A stretch of DNA of 36,171 nt from NCBI GenBank assembly GCA_964556705.1, contig CAZKXX010000031.1:1-36171 (forward strand), in the 5' to 3' direction. Under the pieces are notes generated by a model. The model was given only the letters and a program-made list of their open reading frames with translations, ran no database searches and was not told the DNA's origin. Position numbers and translations under genes: made by a program. This stretch comes from CAZKXX01 sp964556705 (GTDB lineage: Bacteria > Acidobacteriota > Terriglobia > UBA7540). This document shows, in pieces, positions 6,376 through 14,856 of this stretch; the first letter of the stretch is position 1; each line of letters begins with the position of its first letter.

Positions 6376-8514
6376 ATGAACATGGGAATGACTTTCAAGC
6401 TCGTTCTCGTTGCAACGATTGCTCTGGGCGGTTGCAGCCGCGAAGCGCAGCGCCAGGCCCCGACGGAAGGCTACGACGAGTGGCGGATTTACGGCGGAGG
6501 CTCGGACAGCATCCGCTACTCGCGCCTCGGACAGATTACGCCGCAGAACGTGGGCCGTCTCCAGGTGGCGTGGCGCTTCGATTCCGGGGACGAGTTCGAC
6601 GGCTCGGAGATGCAGTGCAACCCCGTCATTGTGGACGGCGTGCTCTACGCCACGACGCCCAAGCTGCGCGTGGTGGCGCTCGATGCCGCGACCGGCGCGC
6701 CGCGCTGGAGCTTCAACCCTTTCGAGGGCAAGGCCGTCTTCCACAAGACGCGCAATCGCGGGGTGACGTACTGGGCCGACCGCGACGGCGCGGGCGCGCG
6801 CATCTTCGTCGCCGCGATGCATTACCTCTACGCGCTCGACGCCCACACCGGAAAGCCGATTCCCGGCTTTGGCGACGGCGGCCGGATTGACCTGCGCGAA
6901 AATCTCGGGCGCGACCCGCAATTCCAGAGCATTTCCGCCTCGACACCCGGAATTCTCTACAAAGACCTGCTGATTCTCGGCAGCATTGTGAGCGAAGACC
7001 TGCCCGCGGCGCCCGGACATATCCGCGCCTACGACGTTCGCACGGGCGAGTTGCGCTGGATTTTCCACACCATTCCGCACCCCGGCGAGTTCGGATACGA
7101 GACCTGGCCGCCCGACGCCTGGAAGTACATCGGCGGCGCGAACAACTGGACGGGCATGAGCCTCGATGAAAAGCGCGGGCTGGTATTTGTTCCCACGGGC
7201 TCGGCCGCGTTCGATTTCTACGGCGCGAACCGCCACGGCGACAACCTCTTTGCGAACTGCCTGCTGGCGCTCCGCGCCGACACGGGCGAACGCGTCTGGC
7301 ATTTCCAGTTCGTCAAGCACGATGTGTGGGACCGCGACCTGCCTGCGCCACCCAGCCTTGTCACCGTCAGGCGCGACGGAAAACTGATTGACGCCGTCGC
7401 GCAAATCACCAAGTCCGGGCACGTTTTCGTCTTCGAACGCGAAACGGGAACGCCGCTCTTTCCGATTGAATTCCGCAAAGTTCCGGCGTCCGATGTCGAA
7501 GGCGAACGCCTGGCTGAGGTTCAGCCGTTCCTCGTGAAGCCCGCGCCGTTTGCCCGCCAGCATTTCACCGAAGACCTGGTGACGCGCCGTACGCCCGAGG
7601 CGCACGAGGCGGTCCTCAAACGCTTGCGGACGCTGCGCAACGACGGCCCGTTCGCGCCGCCGAGCCGGGAAGGCACGGTCGTCTTTCCGGGCTTCGACGG
7701 CGGCGGCGAGTGGGGCGGCGCGGCGTTCGACCCGGAAACGGGGATTCTCTACGTCAACTCCAACGAGATGGCGTGGATCCTGCGGCTCATCGAACGGCCC
7801 AAAGCTCGGGGGCGCACCAGCGGCCGCAAGCTCTATCAGGCCCACTGCGCCAGTTGCCATCGTGACGACCTGAGCGGCACGCCGCCGGAGTTTCCTTCGC
7901 TCGTGGATCTCGCGGCGCGTTACACCGACGGAGAAGCCATCGAAGTTACCGCTAAAGGCGCCGGACGCATGCCGGGTTTCGGCCACCTCGGCGGGCCGGC
8001 GCTGCGCGCCATCACGCACTACGTGATGACCGGAGAAGACCAGGCCGTGACCACCAGAACGAGCGAGCCTTCGCCGATCGAGCTGAAGTACGGCATTGAC
8101 GGCTACAACAAGTTCCTCGACCCGGAGGGCTATCCCGCCGTCTCGCCGCCCTGGGGGACGCTCAACGCGCTGAACCTCGATACGGGCGAGTACGTCTGGC
8201 AGATTCCGCTTGGCGAGATTCCCGAACTCGCCGAAAAGGGACTGCGCAACACGGGGAGCGAAAACTACGGCGGGCCGCTCGTGACCTCGAGCGGCGTGCT
8301 CTTCATCGGCGCCACGAACCACGACAAGAAATTCCGGGCCTTCGACAAGCGGACCGGCAAGTTACTGTGGGAAACGACCCTCCCCGCTGCTGGCAACGCC
8401 ACTCCGGCCACATACGAAGTGAATGGACGCCAGTACGTCGTCATCGCCGCAGGGGGCGGCAAGTGGGGTCTGCCCTCGGGCGGCTCCTACGTTGCCTTTG
8501 CGCTGCCCCAGTAA
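6376..8514 (+). CDS. Lipoprotein PQQ-dependent dehydrogenase with inserted cytochrome c domain
   Basis: The protein is about 712 residues long from the ATG at 6376, chosen because it gives a lipoprotein signal (M-N-M-G-M-T-F-K then a hydrophobic run and the lipobox L-G-G-C). The frame stays open 54 codons further upstream without family character. The body is the eight-bladed quinoprotein propeller, with repeated blade motifs such as A-L-D-A-x-T-G and F-D-K-R-T-G-K-L-L-W-E, and W-D-R-D-L-P-A-P-P around the PQQ pocket. A cytochrome c domain is inserted at about residues 480-560. Heme attachment is C491-A-S-C494-H495 and the probable sixth ligand is the methionine in G-R-M-P-G-F. The enzyme should oxidise a sugar or alcohol outside the inner membrane and pass electrons on through its own heme. 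No PQQ synthesis genes are in the window. The gene stands alone. Confidence 0.88.
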   Translation: MNMGMTFKLVLVATIALGGCSREAQRQAPTEGYDEWRIYGGGSDSIRYSRLGQITPQNVGRLQVAWRFDSGDEFDGSEMQCNPVIVDGVLYATTPKLRVVALDAATGAPRWSFNPFEGKAVFHKTRNRGVTYWADRDGAGARIFVAAMHYLYALDAHTGKPIPGFGDGGRIDLRENLGRDPQFQSISASTPGILYKDLLILGSIVSEDLPAAPGHIRAYDVRTGELRWIFHTIPHPGEFGYETWPPDAWKYIGGANNWTGMSLDEKRGLVFVPTGSAAFDFYGANRHGDNLFANCLLALRADTGERVWHFQFVKHDVWDRDLPAPPSLVTVRRDGKLIDAVAQITKSGHVFVFERETGTPLFPIEFRKVPASDVEGERLAEVQPFLVKPAPFARQHFTEDLVTRRTPEAHEAVLKRLRTLRNDGPFAPPSREGTVVFPGFDGGGEWGGAAFDPETGILYVNSNEMAWILRLIERPKARGRTSGRKLYQAHCASCHRDDLSGTPPEFPSLVDLAARYTDGEAIEVTAKGAGRMPGFGHLGGPALRAITHYVMTGEDQAVTTRTSEPSPIELKYGIDGYNKFLDPEGYPAVSPPWGTLNALNLDTGEYVWQIPLGEIPELAEKGLRNTGSENYGGPLVTSSGVLFIGATNHDKKFRAFDKRTGKLLWETTLPAAGNATPATYEVNGRQYVVIAAGGGKWGLPSGGSYVAFALPQ

Positions 8515-8597
8515 GACGGCGTCATTGGCCCTCGGCATCCTCCCCTGGAAACCCCTCGGCTAGGCAGGAATGCCCGCCGGAGTGTAAGCTAGGACGT

Positions 8598-8687
<90 letters not shown>

Positions 8688-8737
8688 TACTTCCCTCGCA
8701 TCGTCTTTAGCAGGGTGCTGAAAAAGGGCTCGAGCCT

Positions 8738-8778
8738 GTCATTGTGAGTCCCGACGCTTTCGGTCGGGACGAAGAATC
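8738..8778 (-). repeat. Degenerate intergenic repeat, copy C, with perfect hairpin
   Basis: On the minus strand it reads from GATTC to AATGAC, like copies A and B. Its centre is a perfect 8-bp hairpin, GTCCCGAC (8748-8755) and GTCGGGAC (8763-8770), with a 7-base loop. It lies just past the 3' end of the minus-strand MFS gene and could help end its transcript, although there is no T tract. Confidence 0.55.
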
Positions 8779-8788
8779 CCCGCCAGAA

Positions 8789-9982
8789 TCAGGTTTGCGA
8801 GGGGCGCCCCGTGGGAGTTTTGCTGGCGGCGATGACCAGCGCGAGCAGCACGACGATCGGCGCGGCGAGAAGCCGGAACGCCGGGCCGTAGCCGAGCGCG
8901 CCGATGAGGACGCCGGCGGCGATGGGACCGGCGGCGTCGCCGATGTCGAAGATGGTCCCGTAGGCGCCGTGCGCCGTGCCGAAATTGCGCCGCGAGGCGC
9001 GGTCCGTAATCCAGGCCATCGAGGTCGCGGAGGTGGCCGCGAACGCCGCGCCGTAAAGCGACGTCAGGGCGAGCAGCGGAGCGAAGCTGCGCAGCGCGGG
9101 AAGCACCAGTAGCAGGCCCACCGTCGTGAGCATGCCCGCGGCCATCAGCGGCGGCCGGCCCACGCGGTCGGAAAGCGTGCCGAGCAGCGGGCGAAACGCC
9201 AGCACGCAGCCCGTCTGCGCGCCGAACAGCAGTCCCACCTGCCAGGCTTCGAGTCCCGCCACTTCGCTCGCGTAAAGCGGCAGGAAGCCGTTCAGCGCGC
9301 CATTGGAAATGTATTGCCCGGCCGTGGCCAGACTGATGAAGAGAATCATGCGGTCGGAGAGGATGTTCCCTAACCCTTCGCGGAGCCGCGCGAGGACGGG
9401 CGCGCCCGCCTCAGCGGCCGTCGAGCTTTCGATGCGAGGGAGCAGCACGAACGCCGCGACGCCGCACAGCCCGCCGGCGAGGAACGGGTAGGCGAAACCG
9501 CCCACGGAAAGCAGTGTGCCGCCCAGCAGTTGTCCCGCAGCGTTCCCGGCGCTCTGCGCGGCCGAATACGTTCCGAGCCACGAGCCGCGCCGCTCGCGCG
9601 GGGCGAGGTCGGAAATGACCGCGGCCATCACGGGGCCGAAAATCGCCGTGGCGCTGCCGTGCGCGAAGCGCAGCGCGAGCAGGCTCGCGGCGTTGTGAGG
9701 AAGCAGGTAGAAGAAAGGAGGAATCGCAAACGCCAGCGCGCCGGCGAGCAGCATTTTTCTGCGGCCCACAACATCGGAAAGTGCGCCGGCGGGAAGCTTG
9801 AGAAAGACGCCGGTGATGGTGGACCCGGCGACGATGATGCCGATGAGCGCCGGATCGAGTCCGAGCGAGCGCGCGTAGAGCGGCAGGACCGGCGTGCGCA
9901 CCACGCTGTAGCTCGCGTAGGCGACGAGCGCCGTGGCAGAGAGTGAAACGAACGCGCGGCGGGAGGAATCTTGAGCGGGCAT
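8789..9982 (-). CDS. MFS transporter
   Basis: The 397-residue protein has about twelve hydrophobic segments in two halves. The signature loop between helices 2 and 3 reads G-A-L-S-D-V-V-G-R-R-K, with a matching G-T-L-S-D-R-V-G-R-P-P in the second half. Helix 4-5 has the R-F-A-H-G-S motif typical of DHA1-type exporters. It should move a small molecule, possibly as a proton-coupled efflux pump; the substrate is not readable. It starts 26 nt after the stop of the DUF1259 gene, so the two are likely co-transcribed. GGAAG lies close upstream of the ATG. Confidence 0.87.
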   Translation of the reverse strand: MPAQDSSRRAFVSLSATALVAYASYSVVRTPVLPLYARSLGLDPALIGIIVAGSTITGVFLKLPAGALSDVVGRRKMLLAGALAFAIPPFFYLLPHNAASLLALRFAHGSATAIFGPVMAAVISDLAPRERRGSWLGTYSAAQSAGNAAGQLLGGTLLSVGGFAYPFLAGGLCGVAAFVLLPRIESSTAAEAGAPVLARLREGLGNILSDRMILFISLATAGQYISNGALNGFLPLYASEVAGLEAWQVGLLFGAQTGCVLAFRPLLGTLSDRVGRPPLMAAGMLTTVGLLLVLPALRSFAPLLALTSLYGAAFAATSATSMAWITDRASRRNFGTAHGAYGTIFDIGDAAGPIAAGVLIGALGYGPAFRLLAAPIVVLLALVIAASKTPTGRPSQT

Positions 9983-10008
9983 GGAGCTTCCGGAGTAGCT
10001 TTCTTCTT

Positions 10009-10890
10009 TCAGCGCTGCGCGCCGAATCTGAGCGCGTCCAAACCCGCGCGCAGTCCTCGCGCCAGTGTGCGCGGGTCGCCTTCACCCCAGAAATGCACGA
10101 AGACCATGCGCGGCTCGTCATTCAGCATGTGGTTGTGAATCGCCGTCACTTCGATGTCGTGCGCGCGCAGAGCGCGCAGAAGCCCCGCGAGTTCCTCCTC
10201 GCGCGTGACGAAGTCGCCGGTGACAGCCGCGCCGTTCGCGGTCGGCTGGAAATTGAGGGCCGTCGCCATGCCCATTGCCGGCGGCAGCTCGACGCCGTGC
10301 ATGCGGATGGGAAATTCACGCGGCACGGCGAACTGAAGGACGCCTGCGGCCAGTCGGCCCGCGTGGCCGAGGATTTTTTCGACTGCCGCCTGGTCGATCT
10401 TGTGTTCCAGCGGCTCGGGCGGCGCGGGAATTCCGCCGGCCAGTTCCAGCGCGGCGCGCAGCGTGCGCGCCATCGCTTCGGCTTCGCCGTGACCCCAAAA
10501 GTGCAAAAACATCAGGCGCGGATTTTCTCCGCTCAGATGATTGTGGAGCGCCGTCGCTTCGATGCCGCCTTGCTGAAGGCGGCTCAGGACCGGATTGACT
10601 TCTTCTTCGCGCAGGCAGAGGTCCCCGTGGACGATGACCTGGCTCTCTGCCGCCTCCTTGAAGGCGATCCAGGAGCCCAGGCCGAGCGTGGGCGCCACGC
10701 GGACCTTGCCTCGCATCACCGTCAGGTCGGTGCGGGGTGCGCCGAACTTGTAAACCTCTCCCGGCTGCCTCGATCCCTGGAGCCCCAGAATTTCGTCAAG
10801 CTTCTGCCAGCGGTCCGCGGCGAGGGCGCCGGGCGCGCACAGAGGCAGCGCCACGGCGGCTGATGCGATCCGGATCCACCTTCCAGACAT
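10009..10890 (-). CDS. Exported DUF1259 protein with two repeats
   Basis: The protein is about 293 residues long from the ATG at 10890, which has GGAGG five bases upstream. This start gives a clean signal peptide (M-S-G-R-W-I-R-I-A-S..., cut near A-L-A-A). The mature part holds two tandem DUF1259 units. Each ends in the same signature: A-L-H-N-H-L then F-L-H-F-W-G-H-G, and A-I-H-N-H-M then F-V-H-F-W-G-E-G. The paired His-Asn-His and His-Phe-Trp-Gly elements look like metal or ligand sites, but the family has no settled function. It is the first gene of a pair with the MFS transporter, and it diverges from the DUF4382 lipoprotein gene. Confidence 0.85.
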   Translation of the reverse strand: MSGRWIRIASAAVALPLCAPGALAADRWQKLDEILGLQGSRQPGEVYKFGAPRTDLTVMRGKVRVAPTLGLGSWIAFKEAAESQVIVHGDLCLREEEVNPVLSRLQQGGIEATALHNHLSGENPRLMFLHFWGHGEAEAMARTLRAALELAGGIPAPPEPLEHKIDQAAVEKILGHAGRLAAGVLQFAVPREFPIRMHGVELPPAMGMATALNFQPTANGAAVTGDFVTREEELAGLLRALRAHDIEVTAIHNHMLNDEPRMVFVHFWGEGDPRTLARGLRAGLDALRFGAQR

Positions 10891-10960
10891 GACATCCTCC
10901 GGCTGCGATTTCGCTTTCGGCAGCGTCCCTCCGCCGGTTTGATGGAGCCTCAGCCGAGTG

Positions 10961-11043
10961 TACCGCAACCTGCCGCTCCGGGGCATCGCAACTCGTCCTT
11001 GCCTTCTCGGGGCAATTAACGGTATTTATGGAAGGTTGCGGTA
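10961..11043. promoter_or_regulatory. Spaced 11-bp inverted repeat in a divergent gap
   Basis: TACCGCAACCT at 10961-10971 and its exact reverse complement at 11033-11043 are 61 bases apart, between the divergent DUF1259 and DUF4382 genes. They could be paired operators for a shared regulator or the base of a leader structure. No known motif is recognised. Confidence 0.35.
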
Positions 11044-11206
11044 TTTGGCGGGGGCGGCGCCGTCAGGCGGTCAACCCTGGAACATTCCGCGCCATCTCAA
11101 ATGAAATCGGGCCGGGGCCGTCGCGCCGAGGCAGTCGCCGGCGGGCCGGGCGAACGAATCGGGATGCGGCGGGGCCGCACGGAGAGCGAGGTCGAGGGTG
11201 AGGTTC

Positions 11207-12676
11207 ATGGTCCAGTGGATGCGGTTGGCGATGAGCGGGCTGCTGTTGATGGCACTCGCCTCCTGCCGGAGCAATGATGACGAGGTCCGGCCCACGCCGG
11301 GCAACGGCGCGCTGTACGTTCTCATCAAGGACGCGCCGGCCTGCAACGTGCTTTCGATGCACTTCCGCATCTCCGTGTTGACCATCTTCGCCAAAGTGGG
11401 CGACGAGTTCGGCGCGCGCGCCGTTCCCGAGGCGCAGTTGACGCGCGTCAATCTGGGCTTGCTGCGCGACTTCAATTCCGTCCTCAGCCTGGTCAACCTT
11501 CCCGAGGGGACGTACGAGGAAGTCGAAATCACGCTGTCGCTGCCTCAGCTCGCTCTGTACGACGGAGCGGAAGACCCTCCCGTCAAGCTCTTCAATCCCG
11601 CTCTCATGCCCAACAATCGTCAGCGCATCCGCATCAATCCGCCGCTGCGCATCACCGCGAATGAGCTGAGTGTCCTGCTCCTCGATATCGATCTGCTCCG
11701 CTCGATTCAGCTTGACGAAAACGGCCAGGCCAACGGCACGTTCAATCCCATCATCAGCCTCAGCGAGCTGCCCCGCAACCAGGACGAGGGATTCGGCGAG
11801 CTGCACAATCTGATGGGCTTTGTGCGCACCGTTTCACCGTTCTCGCCCGCGCCCGGTTCGGATTTCACCGGCAGCTTCAGCCTGCAGCTCCACGGAGGGA
11901 CGGGCGTCGCCGTTTCCGTCAACCTCACCGAAGACACGCAACTGTTCGGCGCGGACGCGCTCAACCTGGTCGAGACAGGCCGCTTCGTCGAAGTCAACGC
12001 TTTCATCGATTCGCGCGGCAACATCGTGGCGCGCACGATTGAAGTCGAAGAGCGCGCCTTCGTTGAGCAGAACCGAGTCGCCTTCATCGGCACCGTCACG
12101 GGGGTCACGCGCGATGACCAGGGCGCGCTGACCGAGTTCCGCCTGCACGTCCAGCAGGAAGAGCCCGACGTCAGCCTGACCGTGGCCCTCGATTCGAGCG
12201 TCCTCGTGCAGCCCACCGAGGAGACCGAATATCGGGTCTCGGCGCGCGGTGCGAACTTTGCCGACCTGACGTTCTCACCCGACGCGCTGACGGTGGGCCA
12301 GCAGGTGGTCGTGCACGGGAAATTCACGCGCGCCGAAGGCCAGCCCACCACGGTCGAGCCCACGCGCATCTATCTGAAACTCCAGGCGCACCAGGGCAAT
12401 TTCAACTCGCTCGTCCGCGCCGAGTCCGACGGGCGCAGCGGCGCCTTCTGGTTCCGGCCTTGCTCCACCGTCTGGGGTGGAAACCCCCTGCTGGCCTTCA
12501 CCACACCCGAAACCGCCTTCGTCAACACCTTCGGCATCACCAGCCTCCAGCAGGAGCCGTCGCTGCTTGTGACCGGATTGCCTTTTGTGGTGAAGGACGC
12601 GACGACGATTAACGGCGTGGACGTGCCCGCCGGCACCACAGTCCTACTGGGCCGCCAGGTGCACCAGCTCGAGTGA
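11207..12676 (+). CDS. DUF4382 lipoprotein with DUF5666-like domains
   Basis: The protein is about 489 residues long. From the ATG at 11207 (GAGGG upstream) it begins with a lipoprotein signal whose lipobox L-A-S-C puts the lipidated cysteine at residue 20. A GTG three codons upstream is the alternative start. Residues about 33-165 match DUF4382: G-A-L-Y-V-L-I-K-D-A-P, then strands ending in L-L-D-I-D-L. The rest contains beta-rich repeats like DUF5666, with units around G-F-V-R-T-V-S, F-I-G-T-V-T-G-V and G-R-F-V-E-V-N-A. Such proteins are surface or periplasmic and of unknown role, often described as carbohydrate-binding-like. No hydrolase motif is visible. It is convergent with the DinB gene. 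Confidence 0.78.
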   Translation: MVQWMRLAMSGLLLMALASCRSNDDEVRPTPGNGALYVLIKDAPACNVLSMHFRISVLTIFAKVGDEFGARAVPEAQLTRVNLGLLRDFNSVLSLVNLPEGTYEEVEITLSLPQLALYDGAEDPPVKLFNPALMPNNRQRIRINPPLRITANELSVLLLDIDLLRSIQLDENGQANGTFNPIISLSELPRNQDEGFGELHNLMGFVRTVSPFSPAPGSDFTGSFSLQLHGGTGVAVSVNLTEDTQLFGADALNLVETGRFVEVNAFIDSRGNIVARTIEVEERAFVEQNRVAFIGTVTGVTRDDQGALTEFRLHVQQEEPDVSLTVALDSSVLVQPTEETEYRVSARGANFADLTFSPDALTVGQQVVVHGKFTRAEGQPTTVEPTRIYLKLQAHQGNFNSLVRAESDGRSGAFWFRPCSTVWGGNPLLAFTTPETAFVNTFGITSLQQEPSLLVTGLPFVVKDATTINGVDVPAGTTVLLGRQVHQLE

Positions 12677-12729
12677 GCGGCGCTGCGGCGAATTTCACCG
12701 AAAGTTCAGTGCGACGATCCCTCGGCCCC

Positions 12730-12765
12730 GATTCCGCGCGGCGGGACTCAGAGCCTCAGGATGAC
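12730..12765 (+). repeat. Degenerate intergenic repeat, copy B
   Basis: It begins GATTCC and ends GCCTCAGGATGAC, sharing both ends with copy A (1648-1684). It lies in the convergent gap between the DUF4382 and DinB genes. Confidence 0.5.
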
Positions 12766-12802
12766 CAGGTCCTTGGGTGGCGCAGACCTGCCGTCGTCTG
12801 GC

Positions 12803-12832
12803 ATGTCTGCGATCTCTCGATTTCGCAGACAT
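12803..12832. terminator. Perfect hairpin between convergent genes
   Basis: ATGTCTGCGA (12803-12812) pairs perfectly with TCGCAGACAT (12823-12832) around a 10-base loop. A further CGCAGAC lies at 12781-12787, so alternative pairings exist. The position between two convergent genes fits a bidirectional terminator, but there is no T tract. Confidence 0.4.
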
Positions 12833-12869
12833 CAATGAACGATGCCGGCGCCGCCCGGTACGCGGCCCG

Positions 12870-13502
12870 CTAAATTGCCGGGAACCGCCGCGCGGGTGTG
12901 CGCGCCGCTCGCCCTTTCGGCAGGCGGGTGAACTTCAAGTCGCGGCCGGTCAGAAGTTTCGTGACGAAGATAACCTGTCCGGAATGGTGGGCGAAATGTT
13001 CGGTCACGTGGCTGACGGCCTGATAGCCCGTGACGCGAAAGTGCTGGATTTGGTACGCTCGCGCCAAATCGGCTTCCGAAAGTCGCCGGATGACGCGGCA
13101 GGCTTCGCGTACGGTCTGGTGAAGCCGCGCCAGGAGCTTCCGGCGGGGAAGAGAGCCGGATTCGGAAAACTCCAGGTCGCGCTGCCGCCGGTCCGGCTCG
13201 CCGCCCAGCCCGGAAATAATCCACTGTCGAACGTTTCCCGCGAGATGAAGCAGCAGGTTTCCAACGCTGTTCGATTGCGGATTGGCGCGCCACCAGACTT
13301 GCTCCTCCGTGAGCATCCCCACACAAGCCTCGATGCGCGGCAGATGATGCTTGAGAAGCGCGTGCTCGGCCTGCACGACGATCTGGCGCGCCAGCCCGCG
13401 TGCCCCCGCTGCCTTCAGCGCGCTGGAGTTCGCGCCGGCTCCTTTCACCGCGCCGCGCCGCGAGCGTTCTGCCGCACGCTGCGCTCGAAGTTTTCTCGCC
13501 AT
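12870..13502 (-). CDS. DinB-like metal-dependent four-helix protein
   Basis: The protein is about 210 residues long from the ATG at 13502, chosen for GGGAGG seven bases upstream. The core matches the DinB/YfiT-like superfamily: N-S-V-G-N-L-L-L-H-L-A-G-N with the first metal histidine, and H-V-T-E-H-F-A-H-H-S-G-Q with the other two. Family members are four-helix bundles binding a divalent metal, and several act as thiol transferases. No substrate can be named. Residues 1-45 are basic and outside the domain, so the true start could be later. The start overlaps the end of the glycosylase gene by 58 nt in another frame, which suggests coupled translation. Confidence 0.78.
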   Translation of the reverse strand: MARKLRAQRAAERSRRGAVKGAGANSSALKAAGARGLARQIVVQAEHALLKHHLPRIEACVGMLTEEQVWWRANPQSNSVGNLLLHLAGNVRQWIISGLGGEPDRRQRDLEFSESGSLPRRKLLARLHQTVREACRVIRRLSEADLARAYQIQHFRVTGYQAVSHVTEHFAHHSGQVIFVTKLLTGRDLKFTRLPKGRAARTPARRFPAI

Positions 13503-14422
13503 GCCGCGTCCTCCCAATAGGTGAGCCACAAATAAAACGTTGCGTAGCTGCGCCAGCCCGCCCAGGCCCGCGCCAGCTTCTCCACGCGCGCCGGACCGGG
13601 CTGCTTGCGCAGGCCGTAGAAGCGCATGACGGCTTTTTGCAGGCCCACGTCTTCGGCCGGCAGACAATCGAGGTGCCCGAGCGCCCGCAGTCCCACGTAC
13701 TGCGCCGTCCACGGGCCCACGCCTTTGAACTCGCGAAGTTTTGCGAGCGCGAAGGCCGGGTCTTTGTGGCGCAGCCCATCCGGGTCCACCGTTCCGTCGA
13801 GCACGGCGCGCGCCAGCCCGATGATGTATCGGGCTTTGGGGCCGGAAATCTGGAGGCGGCGCAACTGGCGCGGCGTCGCAATCGCCAGCGGCGCGGGCTG
13901 GGGGAACGCGCAGTAGGGGCGCCCTTCGAACTCGACGTGCTCGCCGAACGCTTCGATGAGCGCCTTCTTCACCTGATGCGCGAAGCTCAGGTTCACCTGC
14001 TGCTCGAGGATGGCTGAGACCAGCGTCTCAAACACCGTGGGGGCCTGCGGAATGCGCATGCCGCGGAAATGTTCGGTGAGGCGCGCGAGCACCGGATCGC
14101 GCGCCGCCAGGCGGTCGAACGGCGTGACGTCGAGCGCGGTGGAAAACTGCCGCTCGACGAGCGCGCGCACTTCCGCGCGAGTCGCGTCATCGTCCGGCCC
14201 GGCCAGAATCCGCACCTCGAGGCGCGCTTCGCCCTTCACCCGGTCCTCCCGGACGCCGTAAAGCACCCGGCGGTCGTCCAGCTCCACCGCGCGGCGGTAT
14301 TCGCCGTCCACGAAGTAGTCGAGCAGGGGAGCGAACTGGCGCCCGTTCAGCAGCGCCGGCGGGCTCAGAATGAACCGCAGTGTGTGAAGGAAGCTGAACG
14401 GCTGGCGCGGCACAAGCATCAT
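13445..14422 (-). CDS. DNA-3-methyladenine glycosylase II (AlkA-type, HhH-GPD)
   Basis: The 325-residue protein has the AlkA layout: an N-terminal domain that includes Y-F-V-D-G-E-Y-R-R-A, then the HhH-GPD domain from about residue 125. The helix-hairpin-helix reads L-R-E-F-K-G-V-G-P-W-T-A-Q-Y, and the catalytic aspartate is D258 in L-P-A-E-D-V-G-L-Q-K. It should excise alkylated purines (3-methyladenine and related bases) and start base excision repair. The call is to the family, since related enzymes with similar motifs have other base preferences. There are tandem ATG codons at 14422 and 14419; the first is used. The downstream DinB-like gene overlaps its 3' end. Confidence 0.87.
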   Translation of the reverse strand: MMLVPRQPFSFLHTLRFILSPPALLNGRQFAPLLDYFVDGEYRRAVELDDRRVLYGVREDRVKGEARLEVRILAGPDDDATRAEVRALVERQFSTALDVTPFDRLAARDPVLARLTEHFRGMRIPQAPTVFETLVSAILEQQVNLSFAHQVKKALIEAFGEHVEFEGRPYCAFPQPAPLAIATPRQLRRLQISGPKARYIIGLARAVLDGTVDPDGLRHKDPAFALAKLREFKGVGPWTAQYVGLRALGHLDCLPAEDVGLQKAVMRFYGLRKQPGPARVEKLARAWAGWRSYATFYLWLTYWEDAAWRENFERSVRQNARGAAR

Positions 14423-14856
14423 GGCCGGCCATTGTGCCGTGAAACTTGATGCGGGAGCAAGAAGTCCATAAGTGGCCGCTCGGGGCTGACGGTCAGGAGT
14501 GTTGACCGTCGAGAGGCCACGCGATAGGCTACAAATAATGACCCTCGGGGAGAACCTGTCGTTGGTGCGGGCCCGCGAGACCCCTTAGGCAGGCCCGCCA
14601 GGGCCTCCGACCTGTTTCAATAGTTAGAAACACCACAGACAAGCATGAAAGGCGAATAAAAAGCGAAATACTCTGCGCGCCGAAATCGAAATATTACTTT
14701 TGAAATCCTCTATGTCCTTTGGAATCAGCAAGAGTTTCCGTAGGGACTCGTTTGAGCGAGCCCAATTCAGTTAACTGGTCTGGAACCTCTTCTACCTCAG
14801 TTTGCCGGCGGCCCCCGCCGCCGGGAGATCCCGCCACCCGCCCGCGCCTCTGCCGC
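14423..14856. other. Intergenic region with structured and AT-rich parts
   Basis: No gene is supported in these 434 bases. A composite hairpin lies at 14472-14520: outer GTGGCC/GGCCAC and inner GACGGTCA/TGACCGTC with a 7-base loop. An AT-rich island (about 14625-14740) contrasts with the surroundings. A second hairpin, GGG-a-CTCG/CGAG-CCC, lies at 14743-14763. A perfect GC hairpin (CCGGCGGC/GCCGCCGG, 14805-14824) lies 33 bases past the stop of the next minus-strand gene and may mark its transcript end. Confidence 0.45.

Noticed and set aside
6340..8322. Open frame of 660 codons on the minus strand opposite the PQQ dehydrogenase
   Set aside because: The real gene has a lipobox, propeller motifs and a heme site. 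The antisense frame has none.
14631..14648. GTTTC...GAAAC palindrome resembling part of a CRISPR repeat
   Set aside because: It occurs once only, with no spacer-repeat series and no cas genes.
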